This document shows positions 1 through 7,940 of a stretch of 64,000 nucleotides of DNA, piece by piece (position 1 is the stretch's first letter; every line of letters begins with the position of its first letter). This DNA comes from Streptomyces griseoincarnatus (GTDB taxonomy: Bacteria; Actinomycetota; Actinomycetes; Streptomycetales; Streptomycetaceae). The position numbers and the translations under genes were made by a program. The DNA is taken from the NCBI GenBank assembly GCA_014649575.1, contig BMTH01000005.1, forward strand, positions 420,722-484,721, read 5' to 3'. The notes beneath the pieces were generated by a model. That model did no database searches. It was not told the origin of the DNA and was given only the letters and a program-made list of their open reading frames with translations.

Positions 1-743
1 GACGCATCCAGGGCAGTCTCCTGTTCCGGCGTCGGGCTCTCCTCCGCGGGGACGTCAGCCTCGATCTCTTCTATCCGGTCGTCCTGGTCTTCCAGGGCCC
101 GCTGCACCGCCGCCGTCTCCGCGGCCGCTGTCCGCGGGCCGGGGTCGACGTCGTGATCAGTGGGCGCCGGACCGGACATGACACGCCTGGCATTGGCTTC
201 CGCGGCCCGCTCGAAGTGGTCGGACGGGTGGGAGATCTTCAGGCCGTTGCCGTGGTCCGTGCCCGACACCGGGCCCTGGCGTTGCTGTACGACATGGGTC
301 AACTCGTGGGCCAGGGTGTGCTTGTCCCCGCCGCCGGGGCCGAGGACGACATGGCTGCCGGAGGTGTAGGCGCGGGCGCCGACGGCGCGGGCCGAGCGGG
401 CCGCTGCGGGGCCGGTGTGCAGGCGTACGTCGGAGAAGTCGGTGCCGAAGCGGGACTCCATCTCCTGGCGCATCGGGCCCGCGAACTGTTTGCCGCCCGA
501 GTTCAGGACCTCGGGCACCTCGGTGTCGAGCTGCTCCGGGGCGGGCGCGGGGCGGGCGCGGCGGGCGATCATGCCGGTGACCGCGGCGTTGCCCGCGCTG
601 CCCTGCGCCGCCCGCAGCACGTCGGCGGTGAGCGGGGGCGGGACGGCGGCGCCGGCCGAGGACGTCTCCCGTCGGGCAGCGGCTGTGCCGGGCACCGGCT
701 GCTCGGCTTCGGTCCCCTCGACGCGCCGTCCGGCCCTCTGCAT
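1..743 (-). CDS. DUF4157 (eCIS core) protein, 3' end outside window
   Basis: The first 247 residues are visible and the reading frame stays open to the window edge. The ATG at 743 follows GAGGAGG at good spacing. Residues 1-70 are low-complexity. Residues about 72-190 are a DUF4157 domain with the metalloprotease-like helix LAHELTHVVQQ, in which HELTH is residues 146-150. A VQRAL motif sits near residue 213. DUF4157 proteins are often encoded with extracellular-type contractile injection systems and have been proposed as proteases, toxins or cargo carriers. The gene diverges from the CIS sheath gene. Domain identity is firm; the role is inferred. Confidence 0.88.
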   Translation of the reverse strand, partial: MQRAGRRVEGTEAEQPVPGTAAARRETSSAGAAVPPPLTADVLRAAQGSAGNAAVTGMIARRARPAPAPEQLDTEVPEVLNSGGKQFAGPMRQEMESRFGTDFSDVRLHTGPAAARSARAVGARAYTSGSHVVLGPGGGDKHTLAHELTHVVQQRQGPVSGTDHGNGLKISHPSDHFERAAEANARRVMSGPAPTDHDVDPGPRTAAAETAAVQRALEDQDDRIEEIEADVPAEESPTPEQETALDA

Positions 744-989
744 CTACTGCCTCCTCGTCGGCGCACTCCTGCTGCGCACCCAGTGGACAGCACGCGCCGA
801 GCGGGCGTCCATGTCCGTACGGGCAGCGTGAGGGCAACGGCGGGTGATGTCCGGACGGTCCGTGCGGGAGGTACGGAAAGGCAGCGGGCCTGCCCCCGAC
901 CAGGTCCCCAGGTCCCTGTCACCTGCCCCGTCCGCCCCCGCAGACTCGGCCTGGACACAGGTGACAAGCAAGGACGCTAAGGAGCGAAC
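744..989. promoter_or_regulatory. Divergent promoter region between the DUF4157 gene and the CIS structural genes
   Basis: This 246-base gap separates divergent genes and must hold promoters for both. The sheath gene has AAGGAG at 978-983. A direct repeat CAGGTCCC lies near 900-915, followed by CACCTG and CAGGTG. A GACAC pentamer, the core of known WhiA sites, occurs just before the sheath RBS, but one pentamer is weak evidence. I see no convincing -35/-10 pair. Confidence 0.45.
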
Positions 990-2543
990 ATGCCGACGTA
1001 CCTCACCCCGGGCGTGTACGTGGAGGAGGTGCAGTCCGGTGCCCGACCGATCGAAGGGGTCGGCACCGCCGTCGCCGCGTTCGTCGGGTTCGCCGAGCGC
1101 GGACCCTTCCACACGCCGACGCTGGTCACCAGCTGGGACCAGTACACCCAGGAGTTCGGTGGCTTCACCGAGGGCACCTACCTGGCCCACTCGGTCTACG
1201 GGTACTTCTCCAACGGCGGCGGCGCCGCGTACGTGGTGCGCATCGGCGGCTCCGCCGAGGACACCTCCGCCCCGTCGGTGACCGGCGCCCGGGGGAAGCG
1301 GGAGGCCAAGGCCGTGGAGCTGGGCGGCTTTCTGGTCACGGCCAAGCCGGGCGTGACCGGGGTGTCGGTGGAGGTCGCCGACGCAGGCGGTGAGAACCCG
1401 CCGGAGGACCGCTTCATGCTGCTGGTCCGCAAGGGCGACGAGGTGGTGGAGACGTACGAGACGTCCACCCGCAAGAACGTCAAGGGCTATCTGGTCAACC
1501 AAGCCCGCGCCTCCAAGCTGATCGAGGTCACCGAGCAGCGCGGCGCCGCCCAGACCAAGCCCGCAACGCAGACCCTGGCGATCCCCGATGCCCCGGGCGC
1601 CCCCGCCACGAACGGCGCCGGCGAGGTGGCCCGCCTCGACCCCGCCGAGTACGTCGGCGACTCCGCGGCCCGCACCGGGTTCGGCGGCCTGGAGACCATC
1701 GACGAGATCACCATGGTCGCGGTGCCGGACCTGATGAGCGCCTACCAGCGCGGCGACATCGACGCCGAGGGCGTCCGCACCGTGCAGCTCGCCGTGATCT
1801 CGCACTGCGAGCAGATGGGCGACCGGGTGGCCGTCCTGGACAGCCCGCCCGGGCTCTCCGCCCAGCAGGTGCGCACCTGGCGCAACGACGAGGCGGGCTA
1901 CGACTCCCGTTACGCCACCCTCTACTACCCGTGGGTGCGGGTCTTCGACCCGGCCGCCGGACGCAACACCACCGTCCCGCCGAGTGGTCACATCGCCGGT
2001 GTGTGGGCGCGCAGCGACGGCGAGCGCGGGGTGCACAAGGCGCCTGCCAACGAGGTCATCCGCGGTGCGGTCGACCTGGAGATCCGGCTCAGCAAGGGCG
2101 AGCAGGACCTGCTGAACCCGATCGGCGTGAACTGCGTACGGGCCTTCCCCGGCCGCGGTATCCGGATCTGGGGTGCCCGCACCCTCTCCTCCGACCCGGC
2201 CTGGCGCTACCTCAACGTGCGCCGCCTGTTCAACTACCTGGAGGAGTCCATCCTCCTGGGCACCCAGTGGGTGGTCTTCGAACCGAACGACGACCGGCTG
2301 TGGGCGAGCATCCGCCGCAACGTCACGGCGTTCCTCCAGGAGGAATGGCGCCGGGGCGCGCTCTTCGGCCGCACCGCCGAAGAGGCGTTCTACGTCAAGT
2401 GCGACCGCGACAACAACCCGCAGGAGTCCATCGACCAGGGCCGGGTCGTCTGCGAGATCGGAGTCTCGCCGGTCAGGCCCGCCGAGTTCGTGGTGTTCCG
2501 GCTGGCCCAGTTCTCCGACACCACCAGCCTCATCGACGAGTGA
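990..2543 (+). CDS. CIS contractile sheath protein
   Basis: 517 residues, close to the usual size of phage and eCIS sheath subunits. It opens with the sheath signature TPGVYVEEV, which forms the N-terminal arm that knits neighbouring subunits together. The conserved C-terminal core includes the segments RYLNVRRLFNYLEESI and GVSPVRPAEFVVFRLAQFSD. Subunits polymerise around the inner tube and contract to drive it outward. AAGGAG lies 6 bases before the ATG. It is the first gene of the structural run, and it is the only sheath gene visible, whereas several eCIS types carry three. Confidence 0.97.
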   Translation: MPTYLTPGVYVEEVQSGARPIEGVGTAVAAFVGFAERGPFHTPTLVTSWDQYTQEFGGFTEGTYLAHSVYGYFSNGGGAAYVVRIGGSAEDTSAPSVTGARGKREAKAVELGGFLVTAKPGVTGVSVEVADAGGENPPEDRFMLLVRKGDEVVETYETSTRKNVKGYLVNQARASKLIEVTEQRGAAQTKPATQTLAIPDAPGAPATNGAGEVARLDPAEYVGDSAARTGFGGLETIDEITMVAVPDLMSAYQRGDIDAEGVRTVQLAVISHCEQMGDRVAVLDSPPGLSAQQVRTWRNDEAGYDSRYATLYYPWVRVFDPAAGRNTTVPPSGHIAGVWARSDGERGVHKAPANEVIRGAVDLEIRLSKGEQDLLNPIGVNCVRAFPGRGIRIWGARTLSSDPAWRYLNVRRLFNYLEESILLGTQWVVFEPNDDRLWASIRRNVTAFLQEEWRRGALFGRTAEEAFYVKCDRDNNPQESIDQGRVVCEIGVSPVRPAEFVVFRLAQFSDTTSLIDE

Positions 2544-2578
2544 CCCGACGGGTCCTCAAGGAAAGGTGACAGACAGTC

Positions 2579-3019
2579 ATGGCAACGGGCGATGCTCTTT
2601 CCACCCACGTCTTCGGCGTGCAACTCGGTGGCTACCTGGTCGAGTCGATCCAGGAGATCAGCGGGCTGACCGTCGAGGAGGAGGTCGTCGAGGTCAAGCA
2701 GGTCAGCGCCGAGGGCAAGCAGATCATCCGCAAGCAGCCCGGCGCCCGGCAGGCCGGTGAGATCACGATCACCCGGGGACTCGACCAGAGCAGCGAGTTC
2801 ACCAAGTGGATCAAGGAGACACTGAACAACGGCGCGGTGAACTCGGCGCGGCAGAACCTCACCATCGAGATCAAGGACACCGAGGGCAACACGGTCCGCC
2901 GTATCCAGCTGATGCAGGGCTGGGCCTCCAAGTGGGAGGGCCCGTCCCTGAAGGCGGGCGAGTCCTCCCCGGCCACCGAGTCCGTCACGATCGTGTTCGA
3001 GGAGATCGTCGTCGAATGA
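2579..3019 (+). CDS. CIS inner tube protein (T4 gp19-like), copy 1
   Basis: 146 residues with the phage tail-tube fold pattern: an early VQLGGYLVESIQEISGL segment, a beta-rich core, and the C-terminal strand ESVTIVFEEIVVE. Tube subunits stack as hexameric rings inside the sheath. The gene starts 35 bases after the sheath stop, and GGAAAGG precedes it. Its stop overlaps the next start as ATGA, so the two are probably translationally coupled. A second tube gene lies at 6735. In related systems one paralogue forms the bulk tube and another an initiator ring, but I cannot tell which is which. Confidence 0.93.
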   Translation: MATGDALSTHVFGVQLGGYLVESIQEISGLTVEEEVVEVKQVSAEGKQIIRKQPGARQAGEITITRGLDQSSEFTKWIKETLNNGAVNSARQNLTIEIKDTEGNTVRRIQLMQGWASKWEGPSLKAGESSPATESVTIVFEEIVVE

Positions 3020-3510
3020 GGCGCCGTACGGTCACGGCGGGCAACCTGGACGAGATCCTCCAGGTGACGGCGCCCGCCCAGGTGTCGGAGCAGGCGTCGG
3101 CCACCCCGGCCGCCGCCCCGCCGCGCGTGGAGGACCACGGGCTGCGCACCGAGTTCGAGTTCGAACTGCCGCGCGGGTACGTCGACGACGAGGGCACGGT
3201 GCACCGGCACGGCTCGATGCGCCTGGCCACCGCCCGCGATGAACTGCGGCCCCAGATCGACCTGCGGGTCAAGGAGAACCCGGCGTACCTGAGCGTGGTG
3301 CTGCTGAGCCAGGTGATCACCCGGCTCGGCAACATCACCGATGTGCACGCCGGGATCGTGGAGCGGATGTACGCCACCGACGTGGCGTTCCTCCAGGACT
3401 TCTACCGCCGCGTCAACAGCGAGGGCCACACCCGCGCCGCGGTCACCTGTCCGCACTGCGAGGGCGGCTTCGAGGTCGACCTCTCGGGTGGGCGCCTGGG
3501 GGAATCGTGA
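3016..3510 (+). CDS. CIS baseplate-hub assembly chaperone-like protein (T4 gp51-like)
   Basis: 164 residues from the ATG overlapping the tube stop. After about 30 variable residues come FEFELPRGYVDDEGTVHR and a helical middle (LLSQVITRLGNITDV). The C-terminus carries CPHC near residue 148. Small proteins of this type sit after tube genes in many eCIS loci and are annotated as T4-family baseplate hub assembly chaperones. Only one CxxC pair is present, so metal binding would need dimerisation or other ligands. Position and overall pattern support an assembly role; the exact function is inferred. Confidence 0.7.
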   Translation: MRRRTVTAGNLDEILQVTAPAQVSEQASATPAAAPPRVEDHGLRTEFEFELPRGYVDDEGTVHRHGSMRLATARDELRPQIDLRVKENPAYLSVVLLSQVITRLGNITDVHAGIVERMYATDVAFLQDFYRRVNSEGHTRAAVTCPHCEGGFEVDLSGGRLGES

Positions 3511-3665
3511 CGTACGCCCTTCCCCGGCTCCGGGAGGAGATCGCGTACATCGCCTATCACTTCCACTGGCAGCGCGAGGAGATCCTCGATCTGACCCACG
3601 GCGAACGCCAGCAGTGGGTGGCCGAGATCGCCCGCATCAACGCCCGCATGAACGAAGGCGGTTGA
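3507..3665 (+). CDS. Small conserved CIS protein (DUF6760-like)
   Basis: 52 residues from a GTG that overlaps the previous stop as GTGA. The peptide contains REEIAYIAYHFHW followed by an acidic/helical segment and ends RINARMNEGG. Short proteins with this YIAYHFHW core accompany actinobacterial CIS tube genes, and I believe they are classed as DUF6760. Function is unknown. Its tight coupling on both sides suggests production with the tail-assembly proteins. Confidence 0.75.
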   Translation: MTYALPRLREEIAYIAYHFHWQREEILDLTHGERQQWVAEIARINARMNEGG

Positions 3666-3669
3666 GCAC

Positions 3670-6600
3670 ATGGCATGGCGGGACAGGCTGCGCCGCCGGG
3701 CCGCCGGAGCGGACGCCGCGGGTCGCGCGCGGCGTACGGAGGGCTCCGGCGCCGGGGGTGGCGGCCGGTCCGGTTCCGGCGGTTCATCCGGGTCTGCACC
3801 GAGTCCGGCGGGTGACGGCGGGGGCACGTCCGGTGCCTCCGGCTCCTCCATGCCCGGCGACTGGGACGGCGGCTGGCGCCGTACCGCGCCGCCGCCCCTC
3901 ACCGTGGCCCGTGCCCCGCTCGGCGTGAGCGACGGCCTCACCTTCCGCGCGGGCCTCGCCTCCTGGCAGAACCCGTCCTTCGACAACGGCCTCGGCCACG
4001 CCTTGCTGCCGACGGCTCCGACCGGCCTGGTCCGCGGGGTCACCCGCCCGGCCGCTCCACGGCCGACCCGGACCGGTGGGGGGCCGCTGCTGCTTCGGGC
4101 GGTGCGGCCGGAGGGGGCGGACGGGGTGTCGGGGGGTGCGTCGGACGCCGGGAACGCCGGCACCTCGGGCGCCGGCGCGACTCCGGTCGCGCGTCGGGTG
4201 CGGCCGGGGGCGGGGCCGTCGACGGCGGCTGGTTCTGCGGCATCCGGTTCGTCGGGCTCGGATCCGGGTTCGTCCGGTGCGACGTCCCGCTCGGCAGGTG
4301 CTCCGCGCAGCCGCGGCATCACGTCCGCGGATTCTCCCGCCGTACTGTCCTCGTCGGCTCCCGCTGTTCAACGGGCTGTGGAGCCGGTCACGGCCCCGGT
4401 CGTGACGCCCACCGACACCGGCCGTTCGGCTGTCGCCCGCGAGATTCCGTTGATACGACGGGTCACGGTGGTCCCGGGTGCGACCGCCGACGCGGCGGTG
4501 GGCCGTACCGGCGTGTCCGGTTCGGACTCCGGGAGTGCATCCCGGTCGCCGGGAGGTTCGTGGGGTCGTACGACTTCCGGGCCGGCCGTCCGGCGCGCGG
4601 CGACGGGGGCACGGTCGGAGGTATCCCCTGCCTCCGGTGCCGTCGCGCCCCAAGTGGCCGTCCAGCTCCGCCCGGTGGGGCCTCGCCTGACCGTCGCCCG
4701 GCGCCAGGCCGGACCCGTGCGCCGCGTTCGCGCGCTGCGGCCGGCCGCCCCTCCGGCGCCCGGCAACCGCCCGGCCTCTGGCGCGTCAGGCGCTTCCTCG
4801 GCGTCGGCGGCCGGGACGACGGCGCCCGTACAGCGTGCCGCCGCGCGCACGGGCAGCCGAGCCCCTCTCGGTGCCCCGCTGAGTGAACTGCCGTCCACGG
4901 CGACACCTTTGGCGGAAGGCACCCCCACCTCCCGTCCCGCGCCCGGTCCGGCGCTTCCCGTCGTTCAGCGACAGACAGAAGGCGGCGGCGCGTCGGAGGG
5001 CGGTGTGCAGGGCACGGCTCAGGAGGGCCCCGCGCCGCGCCGGGCGTCCGACGCGGGGCGGTCCGGGGCGCGTGCGCGTGGCGGTCTGGGCGCGCCGCTG
5101 CCCGCGCTGCCGCCGAGCGCCGATGTGCCCGGTTCCGCCTCGTCCGGTGCCCGCGCTTCTCGCCCGGCGCCCGCGTCCGGCCCAGACATCCAGCGCGCTC
5201 CGGCCCGCCAGGACGACCGCAGCTCCGCAACCGCGCCGGACCGCGACCGTACGCCCACCGAGACCGCACCGCCCGCGCGCGGAGAGGGCGGAGCGGACGC
5301 GCCGCTGCTGGGGCCGGGCGACGTCCAGCGCCGCGTCACGAACCCCTCCACCCCTGGGGGCCCCACGTCACCCGGCCACCCGACGGACCGCGCAGGCGGA
5401 CCCGCCACACCCCTGGTGGCCCTGTCCGCGGCCACCGCGTCGGAAGGCCCCGTGAGCGCGACAGCCCCGGCCGGGAACGCCCCACGCCCCGGCGCGCAGA
5501 CGCCCTCGATTCCCGGCGCCCCGGACCCGGTCGTGGTGGCCCGCGCCCTGGCCGAAGGCACTCCGGACGCTCGGACCCCGGCCACCGATGAGCCCACCGC
5601 CCCGGCGGCCCCCCGCGCCGCTCGGACCTCCGGCGCAGCCGACCCGGGTCCTCTCCCGGTGACCGGTTCCGCAGCGCCCTCCGTCCAGGCGGCACCCCGC
5701 ACTCAAGGCACCACAGGCACCGCGCGGACCTCTGGCGCAGCCGACCCGCGCCCCCTCACCGGCACCGCGGCATCGTCCGCCCCGGCGGTTCCCCTCACCC
5801 TCCAGCTGCTGCCCGCGCGCCCGCTCACCCTGAGCACCCGGGCCCCGGAAGGCGCCGCACAGCCCACCGCCGCCCGCTCCGGCAACCGTCCCGTGGTGCC
5901 GATGCGCTGGCCGGGCGACCCGGCTGCCCCCCACGGCCAGGGCGACACCGGGACCCCCGCGCATCCGTCGCCGGGCCCGTCCGTGGCGACCCAGGCGACG
6001 CCTCACGTGCAGCGGTCCGCGGCCCCAGGCCCCGGACCGGCGGCCCCACAGGTCCAGCGGGCCGCGACCCCGTACCCCGGAGCGCGGAACTCCGTTGTGC
6101 CAACGCCCAGTTCCTCCGCCGCAGTCCAGCGCGTCCCCGTCGTACAGCTGGCTCCGCCCCACCGCGAGGCGCACGGCGCGCCCAGCTCTGCCGCGCACGC
6201 CCCCGGGCGGTCCCTGCCGGTGACCGCCCCGCAGACGCCGCCGCTCACGGACCGTCCGTCGCCCACCCAGGGATCGGCCCCGGCATCGGCGGGGCCGGTC
6301 CCCGTGGTCCGCCCCCGGGCCGCTGCCCCGGGCGGCGGGACCCGCGGCGCGGCGACCCCCGTCCAGCGCGCGCCCCACAGCACGGACGACTCCGCACTCC
6401 CGGGGGGTATGGACAAGGCGCTCCCGACGCCCCGCCGGCAACCGGTCTCCGCGGCCGGTGACCTCGCCGAGACAGTCAAGTCCCAGCAGGGGGGCGGCCG
6501 TTCGGGAACGGTTTCCACGGGTTCCGCCGCCGGCGGGACCGCCTCCGCCAAGCGCACAGCACACCGTGCCGAGACACCGCAGGACCCCGGCATGGACCTG

Positions 6601-6705
6601 GACGAGCTGGCGCGCCGCCTGATCGACCCGGTGGCCCGGCTGCTGCGTACCGAGCTGCGGCGTGGACGGGAACGTACAGGCCGCCCCTACGACGGACGCC
6701 GCTGA
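3670..6705 (+). CDS. Large disordered Pro/Ala/Gly/Ser-rich CIS protein with repeated [VI]QR motifs
   Basis: 1011 residues, almost entirely low-complexity. Three parts look constrained: a basic N-terminus (MAWRDRLRRR), a patch near residues 75-125 (LTVARAPLGVSDGLTFRAG and following), and a C-terminal helix (MDLDELARRLIDPVARLLR). Between them the motif [VI]QR recurs about nine times, as in VQRAV, VQRAA, VVQRQ, IQRAP, VQRRV, VQRSA and VQRVP. RTSGAADPxPL occurs twice about 35 residues apart. It lies between the first tube module and the second tube gene. No enzyme domain, signal peptide or membrane segment is visible. It could be a tape-measure-like ruler, a scaffold or cargo. Codon use matches its neighbours. 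Confidence 0.85.
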   Translation: MAWRDRLRRRAAGADAAGRARRTEGSGAGGGGRSGSGGSSGSAPSPAGDGGGTSGASGSSMPGDWDGGWRRTAPPPLTVARAPLGVSDGLTFRAGLASWQNPSFDNGLGHALLPTAPTGLVRGVTRPAAPRPTRTGGGPLLLRAVRPEGADGVSGGASDAGNAGTSGAGATPVARRVRPGAGPSTAAGSAASGSSGSDPGSSGATSRSAGAPRSRGITSADSPAVLSSSAPAVQRAVEPVTAPVVTPTDTGRSAVAREIPLIRRVTVVPGATADAAVGRTGVSGSDSGSASRSPGGSWGRTTSGPAVRRAATGARSEVSPASGAVAPQVAVQLRPVGPRLTVARRQAGPVRRVRALRPAAPPAPGNRPASGASGASSASAAGTTAPVQRAAARTGSRAPLGAPLSELPSTATPLAEGTPTSRPAPGPALPVVQRQTEGGGASEGGVQGTAQEGPAPRRASDAGRSGARARGGLGAPLPALPPSADVPGSASSGARASRPAPASGPDIQRAPARQDDRSSATAPDRDRTPTETAPPARGEGGADAPLLGPGDVQRRVTNPSTPGGPTSPGHPTDRAGGPATPLVALSAATASEGPVSATAPAGNAPRPGAQTPSIPGAPDPVVVARALAEGTPDARTPATDEPTAPAAPRAARTSGAADPGPLPVTGSAAPSVQAAPRTQGTTGTARTSGAADPRPLTGTAASSAPAVPLTLQLLPARPLTLSTRAPEGAAQPTAARSGNRPVVPMRWPGDPAAPHGQGDTGTPAHPSPGPSVATQATPHVQRSAAPGPGPAAPQVQRAATPYPGARNSVVPTPSSSAAVQRVPVVQLAPPHREAHGAPSSAAHAPGRSLPVTAPQTPPLTDRPSPTQGSAPASAGPVPVVRPRAAAPGGGTRGAATPVQRAPHSTDDSALPGGMDKALPTPRRQPVSAAGDLAETVKSQQGGGRSGTVSTGSAAGGTASAKRTAHRAETPQDPGMDLDELARRLIDPVARLLRTELRRGRERTGRPYDGRR

Positions 6706-6734
6706 GGGCCCGGCACGGAACGGATGACGGACGA

Positions 6735-7160
6735 ATGACGGACAACATCTTCGCGACGAGCGTGTTCTTCAAGCTCGTGATCGGCGGCAACGACCTGGGC
6801 GCCTTCCACACCTGCTCCGGCATGGGCGCCGAGATCGAGATCGAGACCTATGCCGAGGGCGGCAACAACGGCTTCACCCACAACCTGCCCGGGCGGGTGA
6901 CCTGGTCGAACATCACCCTCACCCGGCCGGTCACCAAGGACACGGCGAAGATCGCCCGCTGGCTCGACGAGACGCTCAAGCGGGTGGAGCCCAAGGACGG
7001 CGAGATCGTGGCGCTGAAACCGGACCTGACCCGGATCATCAGCTGGCAGGTGTTCGGGATCGTGCCGGTGCGCTGGCAGGGCCCGTCCTTCGACCCCAGC
7101 AGCTCGGAGGCGGCGGTGGAGACGCTGGAGATCGCCCACGAGGGGCTGAGCCCATCCTGA
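6735..7160 (+). CDS. CIS inner tube protein (T4 gp19-like), copy 2
   Basis: 141 residues. The start MTDNIFATSVFFKLVIGGN and the segment FHTCSGMGAEIEIETYAEGG are typical of the second tube-family gene in eCIS loci, which precedes the LysM/spike module. The tail reads WQGPSFDPSSSEAAVETLEIAHEG. In Afp/PVC-type particles this paralogue forms the tube initiator ring joining the hub to the main tube. That role is inferred from gene order. Confidence 0.92.
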   Translation: MTDNIFATSVFFKLVIGGNDLGAFHTCSGMGAEIEIETYAEGGNNGFTHNLPGRVTWSNITLTRPVTKDTAKIARWLDETLKRVEPKDGEIVALKPDLTRIISWQVFGIVPVRWQGPSFDPSSSEAAVETLEIAHEGLSPS

Positions 7161-7217
7161 CCCGCCCTCATGAACCGCCCGCCGCCCGTGTGATCGTCCC
7201 GGAAAGGAAGTCCCGGC

Positions 7218-7940
7218 GTGTCCGAAGCATCCCGCACCAGTCGGGCCAGGGCTCAGCTGACCCTGAAGGAACCCCCTGCCTCGGTCGGTGCGAAGCCCGG
7301 CGGGACGCTCGCGCGGATCAACCTCCAGTTCAACCCCTCCACCCTGGAGCTGAGCAAGACCACCGAGTGGCGGCGCACCCCGTCCCGTATGGCGGCGGAG
7401 TCGGCGCTGCCGGAGTTCGTCGGCAGCGGCCCGCGCACGCTGAGCCTCGAGGTCTTCCTGGACGCCACAGCCAAGCACGACAACTCCGTGGAGCAGGCGG
7501 TGGAGAAGCTGATGAAGGCCTGTGTGCCGACCAAGGCCAGCCTGGGCCGCAAGAAGCCGGCCAGCCCGTGGGTGCGGTTCGAGTGGGGCACCGCGCGGAC
7601 GACCTCGTTCGACGGAGTGCTCTCCAGCCTGTCCGTGACGTACACGTTGTTCGACGTGGACGGCAAGCCGCTACGGGCCACCTGCCGGCTGTCGATCGAG
7701 GAGGCGAGCGTCGGCCCGGCGGGCCAGAACCCCACGTCCGGCGCGCGCACCGCCCGCAGCACGCACACCGTCGTGGCGGGCGACAGCCTGGCGCTGCTGG
7801 CCTGGCAGGAATACGGCGACGCGACGGCCTGGCGGGCCATCGCGGAGGCGAACGACATCGACGACCCGATGACGCTCGTACCCGGCACCGAACTGGTGGT
7901 GCCGGCACTGAGCGACGCGGGCGCTGAGGAGGAACGATGA
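7218..7940 (+). CDS. CIS hub adaptor with C-terminal LysM domain
   Basis: 240 residues from a GTG preceded by GGAAAGGAAG. Residues about 30-165 match the N-terminal domain of Afp7/gp53-type proteins, which clamp the tube initiator to the spike (FNPSTLELSKTTEWRR, LSLEVFLDAT). Residues about 181-232 form a LysM module (THTVVAGDSLALLAWQEYGD ... PGTELVVP). In this family LysM packs in the baseplate and need not bind peptidoglycan. The stop overlaps the spike gene start as ATGA. Confidence 0.93.
   Translation: MSEASRTSRARAQLTLKEPPASVGAKPGGTLARINLQFNPSTLELSKTTEWRRTPSRMAAESALPEFVGSGPRTLSLEVFLDATAKHDNSVEQAVEKLMKACVPTKASLGRKKPASPWVRFEWGTARTTSFDGVLSSLSVTYTLFDVDGKPLRATCRLSIEEASVGPAGQNPTSGARTARSTHTVVAGDSLALLAWQEYGDATAWRAIAEANDIDDPMTLVPGTELVVPALSDAGAEEER

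Noticed and set aside
953..957. WhiA box before the CIS sheath gene
   Set aside because: A single GACAC pentamer is expected often by chance in this sequence, so it is mentioned only as a weak hint.
744..2036. Long open frames antisense to the sheath and many other genes (often 200-800 codons)
   Set aside because: High GC content leaves antisense and shifted frames open. Their translations are Arg/Pro/Gly/Ala-rich and lack family resemblance, while the real frame has G/C-rich third positions and recognisable domains.
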